Shown: positions 7,510 through 11,881 of the stretch, one piece after another
How positions within the stretch are numbered: the first letter of the stretch is position 1
Layout of the letters: the number at the start of each line of letters is the position of its first letter
From: Acidobacteriota bacterium
GTDB taxonomy: Bacteria > Acidobacteriota > Vicinamibacteria > Vicinamibacterales > UBA2999
Length of the DNA: 11,881 bases
NCBI GenBank assembly: GCA_947465275.1
Contig: CANIAI010000026.1
Span: forward strand, 1 to 11,881
Direction: 5' to 3'
Position numbers and translations under genes: made by a program
The notes under the pieces: model-generated
The model's database searches: none
What the model was told of the DNA's origin: nothing
What the model saw: the letters and a program-made list of their open reading frames with translations, nothing else

Positions 7510-9135
7510 CTAGCTCTCCGCCGCCATCGAGCCGACCTCGTCGACCCGGTCGAACGCGCGACGCCCTCCGTCGACGCTCGGCGACTTGAAGCGTCGCACG
7601 TCGATCGAGTGGCCGCGCACCTTGTAGTTCAGGATGCGCTCGGTCGTATCGAGCAGCCGGGCCGCCTTGGCGCGGTTGCCGCGGGTGGTCTTCAGGGCGT
7701 CCTGGATGAGGTCGCGCTCGTAGGCCGCGACCGCGTCCCTGAGCGACACGCGCGTCACCGTGCCTGACGAATCCGCCGTCTGGAGCGATGGCGGCAGGTG
7801 GTGCCCGTGGATCACGGCGCCGTCGCAGACGAGCACGGAGCGCTCGAGGGCGTTCTCGAGCTCACGCACGTTGCCCGGCCAGTGATAGGCCATCAGCATG
7901 TCGATGGCGGGGGTCGAGATGCGCTTGATCACCTTCCCGTGCTCGCGCGAGAACTTCTCGAGGAAGTGGTCGGCCAGCAGCAGCAGGTCACCCTTCCGCT
8001 CCCGGAGCGGCGGCACGAAGATCGTGAACACGTTGAGGCGGTAGTAGAGGTCTTCGCGGAACGTGCCGTCCGCCATCGCCTTTTCCATGTCTTTGTTCGT
8101 CGCGGCAATCAGGCGCACGTTGACCTTCACGGTCTCGGTGCCGCCCAGCCGCTCGAACTCGCGCTCCTGCAGCACGCGCAGCAGCTTCACCTGCGTGCTC
8201 AGGTTCACGTCGCCGATTTCGTCGAGGAACAGCGTGCCCCCCTCGGCGAGCTCGAACCGCCCCTTCTTGCGGGCGTTCGCGCCGGTGAAGGCGCCCTTCT
8301 CGTAGCCGAAGAGTTCCGACTCGATGAGCGAGTCGGGCAGCGCCGCGCAGCTCACCTTCACGAACGGCTTCTTCGCCCGCAGCGAGTTGTAGTGGATGGC
8401 GTGCGCGATCAGCTCCTTGCCCGTGCCCGACTCGCCACGGACGAGAACGGTCGTGTTGGTCTGCGCGACCTGCGCGACCTGCTCGTACATCAGCCGTGTG
8501 GGACCGCTCGTCCCGATGATGTTCGAGAAGTCGTAGCGCTCGCGGAGCTCCTGGCGCAGGTGCGTGTTCTCGTCGAGCAGCCGGCGGCGTTCGTCCTCGA
8601 CCTGGCGCTGCACGTTGAGCGCCTGGCCGATCATGCCGCTGACGATGCCGAAGAACTTGACGCTGCTGTCGTAGTCGCGCTCGGCCTTGAACCGAAGGTC
8701 GACGCCGAGGGCGCCGACGGCGGCGCGCTGCAGCATGATCGGCACGCAGATGAAGCTCAGTTCCTGGCGGGTCGATTCGGTGCGCCGGGCGGCGCGGTTC
8801 AGCAGCGCCGGCTCCTTGCTGACCCGCGGGATGACGATCGGCTTGCCGCTCTCGACGACCTTGCCGGTGATGCCTTCACCCAGCTTGTAGCGGACGCCCA
8901 GCGCGCGGTCCTCGAACCCCTCGGCGGCCTCGACGTGCAGTTCGCCGTCGCGCAGCAACGTCACCATGCCGCGCACCACACCGTGGTGTCGCATCAGGAT
9001 CAGCAGCACCCGCTGCATCGCCGCGCGGAAGTTCAGGGTTCCGGACAGCGCCTGGCTCACCTCGAGCAGCGAGGAGAGACGGCGGGCGTCGCGGGCGGCG
9101 GTGGTGGCGTCGGGCAGTGGCTTGGCGGCAGGCAT
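7510..9135 (-). CDS. GAF-AAA+-Fis sigma-54-dependent transcriptional activator (NifA-like architecture)
   Basis: This 541-residue enhancer-binding protein has a GAF sensory domain at about 22-175 (SLLEVSQALSGTLNF, GEGITGKVVESGKPIVIPRV). A short coiled linker follows (178-200, VEDERRRLLDENTHLRQEL), then a sigma-54-interacting AAA+ domain at about 203-440. That domain has Walker A GESGTGKE (234-241), the sigma-54-contact loop GAFTGA (281-286), Walker B TLFLDEIGD (301-309) and FREDLYYRLNVF (359-370). The Fis-type helix-turn-helix (about 485-508) reads RGNRAKAARLLDTTERILNYK, with a further tail to 541. It therefore hydrolyses ATP to open sigma-54 RNA polymerase promoters. The order matches NifA, but no nitrogen-fixation genes are nearby and the GAF ligand is unknown. 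ATG 9135-9133 is chosen because AGGGAG lies about 8 bases upstream; the frame extends further but is non-family-like. It is divergent from the HEIGH gene and followed after 58 bases by the lipoprotein gene. Confidence 0.93.
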   Translation of the reverse strand: MPAAKPLPDATTAARDARRLSSLLEVSQALSGTLNFRAAMQRVLLILMRHHGVVRGMVTLLRDGELHVEAAEGFEDRALGVRYKLGEGITGKVVESGKPIVIPRVSKEPALLNRAARRTESTRQELSFICVPIMLQRAAVGALGVDLRFKAERDYDSSVKFFGIVSGMIGQALNVQRQVEDERRRLLDENTHLRQELRERYDFSNIIGTSGPTRLMYEQVAQVAQTNTTVLVRGESGTGKELIAHAIHYNSLRAKKPFVKVSCAALPDSLIESELFGYEKGAFTGANARKKGRFELAEGGTLFLDEIGDVNLSTQVKLLRVLQEREFERLGGTETVKVNVRLIAATNKDMEKAMADGTFREDLYYRLNVFTIFVPPLRERKGDLLLLADHFLEKFSREHGKVIKRISTPAIDMLMAYHWPGNVRELENALERSVLVCDGAVIHGHHLPPSLQTADSSGTVTRVSLRDAVAAYERDLIQDALKTTRGNRAKAARLLDTTERILNYKVRGHSIDVRRFKSPSVDGGRRAFDRVDEVGSMAAES

Positions 9136-9232
9136 GGAACATCTCCCTTGGGGTGGTTGCCTGTTCTCTACATCTTTGTCTAAACCCAATTTACAGTCAC
9201 AAAAGTGTAGGAATTTGAACCCTGACAAAGGC

Positions 9233-9262
9233 ATTCTACGCACGCTCGGCCGCGAAAAGCAA
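9233..9262 (-). promoter_or_regulatory. Putative sigma-70-type promoter for the sigma-54 activator gene
   Basis: On the minus strand TTGCTT (9262-9257) is followed after 18 bases by TAGAAT (9238-9233), five of six matches to the -10 consensus. The start of transcription would be near 9226, leaving a leader of about 90 bases that covers the AT-rich patch. The -35 box is weak. Confidence 0.4.
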
Positions 9263-9284
9263 CGTGCGAGCGACAGCGGAGGGC

Positions 9285-9299
9285 TGGCCCGCCGCTTGC
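9285..9299 (+). promoter_or_regulatory. Putative sigma-54 (-24/-12) promoter for the HEIGH gene
   Basis: The plus strand reads TGGCCCG, four bases, then TTGC. It matches TGGCACG-N4-TTGCW except for one base in the first box and the final W. The invariant GG (9286-9287) and GC (9298-9299) are exactly 10 bases apart, as required. The expected transcription start is near 9311, only two bases before the ATG at 9313, so the transcript would be almost leaderless. The neighbouring divergent gene encodes a sigma-54 activator, which makes the site more plausible. Chance matches in GC-rich DNA are possible. Confidence 0.4.
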
Positions 9300-9312
9300 G
9301 ATAGCTGAGCCT

Positions 9313-9785
9313 ATGCAACTCGCGTCGCACTTTCGTCGAGCCACGCGTCTGGCCGCCGTTCTTGTGGTGACACTCCCGTCGATGGCGCTCGCGCAGCAGC
9401 ATCACGCTGGGGTGATCCACGCGGCGGATCCAGGCCTGAATTCCAGGATTGCAGCGGTGGTTGCGGGGTCGCCGACCCTGCGCGTGCTGATCGGCCGGGC
9501 GGCCGACGCGGGCATGCGGATTCACGTCATGCCGGAGGGGGCCCTGCCCGACGGCGCGGCGGCGGTTCTCACAATCGTGGAGGGGAATTCCGCGACGTCC
9601 GACGTTGTTGTGCGATTGGACGTCTCGGCGGCCGGATCCCGGCTGGCGGGGACGCTCGAACACGAGATCGGGCACGCCCTTGCCGCGGCTGGCCGGCAGC
9701 TCCCGGCCTCGGAGGTCGCGATGCCTGGGGTGTTCACGGTGCCGGAGCTGCTCGCCTCCGGGCCCGCGGCGGGGGCGGACGCGCC

Positions 9786-9789
<4 letters not shown>
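9313..9789 (+). CDS. Small secreted protein with HEIGH zincin-like motif, unknown function
   Basis: This 158-residue protein has an apparent signal peptide: basic start MQLASHFRRATRLA, hydrophobic core AVLVVTLPSM, and likely cleavage after ALA at residue 27. The mature part of about 130 residues includes GTLEHEIGHALAAAG. In it His117, Glu118 and His121 form the HExxH signature of zinc metalloproteases, and the helix context LEHEIGHAL is typical of such sites. A third metal ligand is not obvious; Glu133, Glu145 or a residue outside the motif could serve. It is far shorter than most known zincins, so it may be a minimal peptidase, a degenerate one, or a chance motif. I do not recognise the family. 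It is the only plus-strand gene. It follows a possible sigma-54 promoter, lacks a clear Shine-Dalgarno site, and its TAG stop overlaps the hslU stop on the other strand. Confidence 0.7.
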
Positions 9790-11174
<1,385 letters not shown>

Positions 11175-11196
11175 GGTGCTCCAGCGCTCCCGGCGC

Positions 11197-11724
11197 TCAG
11201 AGTTCCTCGATCGTGAGGTTGGCGTTCGTGTAGATGCAGATGCCGGCCGCGACCGTCATCGCCTGCTCGGCGATGCCGCGGGCGTCGAGGCTGCTGTGGC
11301 GCACCAGCGCCATCGCGGCCGCGAGCGCGTACGGGCCGCCCGAGCCGACGGCCACGACGTCCTCATCGGGTTCGATCAGGTCGCCTGTCCCTGAGACGAG
11401 GAAGGTGCGCGAGCGGTCGGCCACGATCATCATCGCCTCGAGCCGCCGCAGCATCCGGTCGGTACGCCAGTCGCGCGCGAGTTCCACGGAGGCGCGCTCC
11501 AGGTTGCCGCGAAACTCCTCGAGCTTCGCCTCGAAGCGCGAGAAGAGCGCGAACGCGTCGGCCGCCGAGCCGGCAAACCCGGCGAGCACCGAGTCCTTGT
11601 ACATCCGGCGGACCTTGCGCGCCCGCTGCTTCATCACGGTGTTGCCGAAGGTCACCTGACCGTCGCCCGCCAGGACGGTCTTGCCCTGGTGCCGCACCCC
11701 GAGAATCGTCGTCGCGTGGATCAC
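11197..11724 (-). CDS. hslV: HslV, peptidase subunit of the HslVU protease
   Basis: This protein is an N-terminal-nucleophile threonine protease of the proteasome beta-type fold, forming a double hexamer capped by HslU. From the GTG at 11724 it is 175 residues, starting MIHATTILGVR. Processing would expose Thr5 as the catalytic nucleophile. Asp21 in AGDGQVTFGNTVMK and Lys37 in RKVRRMY complete the active-site region (Asp17 and Lys33 in E. coli numbering). GSGGPYA (127-133) and ICIYTNANLTIEEL at the C-terminus are family signatures. An in-frame ATG at 11742 would add MRHTGR to the propeptide. I prefer GTG because it gives the usual short propeptide and GAGG lies 12 bases upstream, while the ATG has no good ribosome site; both remain possible. 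hslVU is heat-shock controlled in many bacteria, but no CIRCE or clear sigma-32 site is visible upstream. Confidence 0.93.
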   Translation of the reverse strand: MIHATTILGVRHQGKTVLAGDGQVTFGNTVMKQRARKVRRMYKDSVLAGFAGSAADAFALFSRFEAKLEEFRGNLERASVELARDWRTDRMLRRLEAMMIVADRSRTFLVSGTGDLIEPDEDVVAVGSGGPYALAAAMALVRHSSLDARGIAEQAMTVAAGICIYTNANLTIEEL

Positions 11725-11742
11725 CCGGCCAGTATGCCTCAT

Positions 11743-11881
11743 CGCCCGCAGGCGACCTGGTCAGGCTGCACTCCCTGTGGGACACACCAGCGAGCTGGAC
11801 CGCACCCGCCCGGTGCGCGCGTCGGAATCAGACGCATTTCTATCGATACCGATCTGGCAGTGCCGTTGCTCATCACCACGG
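11743..11881. other. Right-edge region upstream of hslV, no gene assigned
   Basis: These 139 bases must contain the hslV promoter unless the operon starts further out. There is a less GC-rich stretch with the 8-base palindrome TATCGATA (about 11840-11849) but no convincing -35/-10 pair. A plus-strand frame is open from an ATG at 11734 to the edge (ending in SIDTDLAVPLLITT), and a minus-strand frame ends in a TGA overlapping the ATG at 11742. Neither looks like a known protein in the few residues visible. Confidence 0.35.

Larger units (their letters stand above)
9136..9312. promoter_or_regulatory. Divergent intergenic regulatory region with AT-rich patch
   Basis: This 177-base spacer lies between the divergent sigma-54 activator and HEIGH genes. 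The stretch 9171-9240 is about 39% GC by hand count, in sharp contrast to the GC-rich coding sequence around it. It contains a loose dyad: TTTGT (9175-9179) and TAAA (9181-9184) against TTTA (9190-9193) and ACAAA (9199-9203), with unequal spacing. It may be an activator or other regulator binding region. No sixty-residue reading frame of coding quality fits here. Confidence 0.6.

Noticed and set aside
7510..9135. Naming the activator nifA
   Set aside because: The GAF-AAA+-Fis order is shared by many regulators, and no nitrogen-fixation genes or NifA upstream sites (TGT-N10-ACA) were seen.
7798..9183. 461-codon plus-strand open frame
   Set aside because: It is antisense to the sigma-54 activator, with no motif and a His/Glu/Leu-biased composition; a shadow frame.
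9136..9675. N-terminal extension of the sigma-54 activator frame
   Set aside because: It would overlap the divergent HEIGH gene and the promoter region, has no domain similarity, and a good ribosome site precedes ATG 9135.
11761..11881. Possible end of an upstream minus-strand gene (a frame containing IGIDRNASDSDARTG, stop at 11761)
   Set aside because: It vaguely recalls the start of HisB-type sequences, but it is too short, stops early and cannot continue through hslV; not enough to call a gene or a relic.
11734..11881. Plus-strand frame open to the right edge
   Set aside because: Only 49 codons are visible, the first part is low-complexity His/Pro-rich, and there is no ribosome site or recognisable motif.

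Overview
This is a GC-rich bacterial chromosome segment with ten protein genes, all but one on the minus strand. Several traits suggest Acidobacteriota, perhaps a Vicinamibacteria-like lineage: high GC, frequent GTG/TTG starts, a lipoprotein with fibronectin type III modules, a GAF-type sigma-54 activator, and a three-gene biotin carboxylase set. This is inference from general familiarity, and the phylum cannot be proven from the sequence alone. No rRNA, tRNA, CRISPR array, insertion sequence or phage gene was recognised.

Reading down the minus strand from 9135 to 1, six or seven genes form a probable transcription unit. The order is a GAF/AAA+/Fis sigma-54-dependent activator (7510-9135), a lipoprotein with FN3 modules (6153-7451), a short transaldolase (5482-6141), an acyl-CoA carboxyltransferase (3921-5468), a biotin carboxylase (2334-3881), a BT-like plus biotinyl carrier protein (1792-2337), and an AsmA/TamB-like membrane-anchored envelope protein that runs off the left edge (1-1795). 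Gaps are 58, 11, 13 and 39 bases, then two 4-base start/stop overlaps (ATGA at 2337-2334, GTGA at 1795-1792). The three carboxylase genes encode a propionyl/acetyl-CoA-carboxylase-type enzyme whose alpha chain is split into two coupled genes. The transaldolase belongs to sugar-phosphate metabolism. The lipoprotein and the TamB-like protein belong to the cell envelope.

The right part holds hslV (about 11197-11724) and hslU (9786-11174), the ATP-dependent HslVU protease, in the usual order with a 22-base gap. Between hslU and the sigma-54 activator lies the only plus-strand gene (9313-9789). It encodes a small secreted protein with a zinc-protease-like HEIGH motif. It is divergent from the activator and convergent with hslU, sharing a CTAG that gives both genes their stop codon.

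The 177-base divergent intergenic region (9136-9312) is the main regulatory region. It contains an AT-rich patch, a sigma-70-like promoter pointing at the activator, and a well-spaced -24/-12 (sigma-54-type) element pointing at the HEIGH gene. The most interesting hypothesis is therefore a local activator-target pair: a GAF-sensing sigma-54 activator controlling a small, uncharacterised secreted zincin-like protein. The right edge (11743-11881) contains no gene I can assign.
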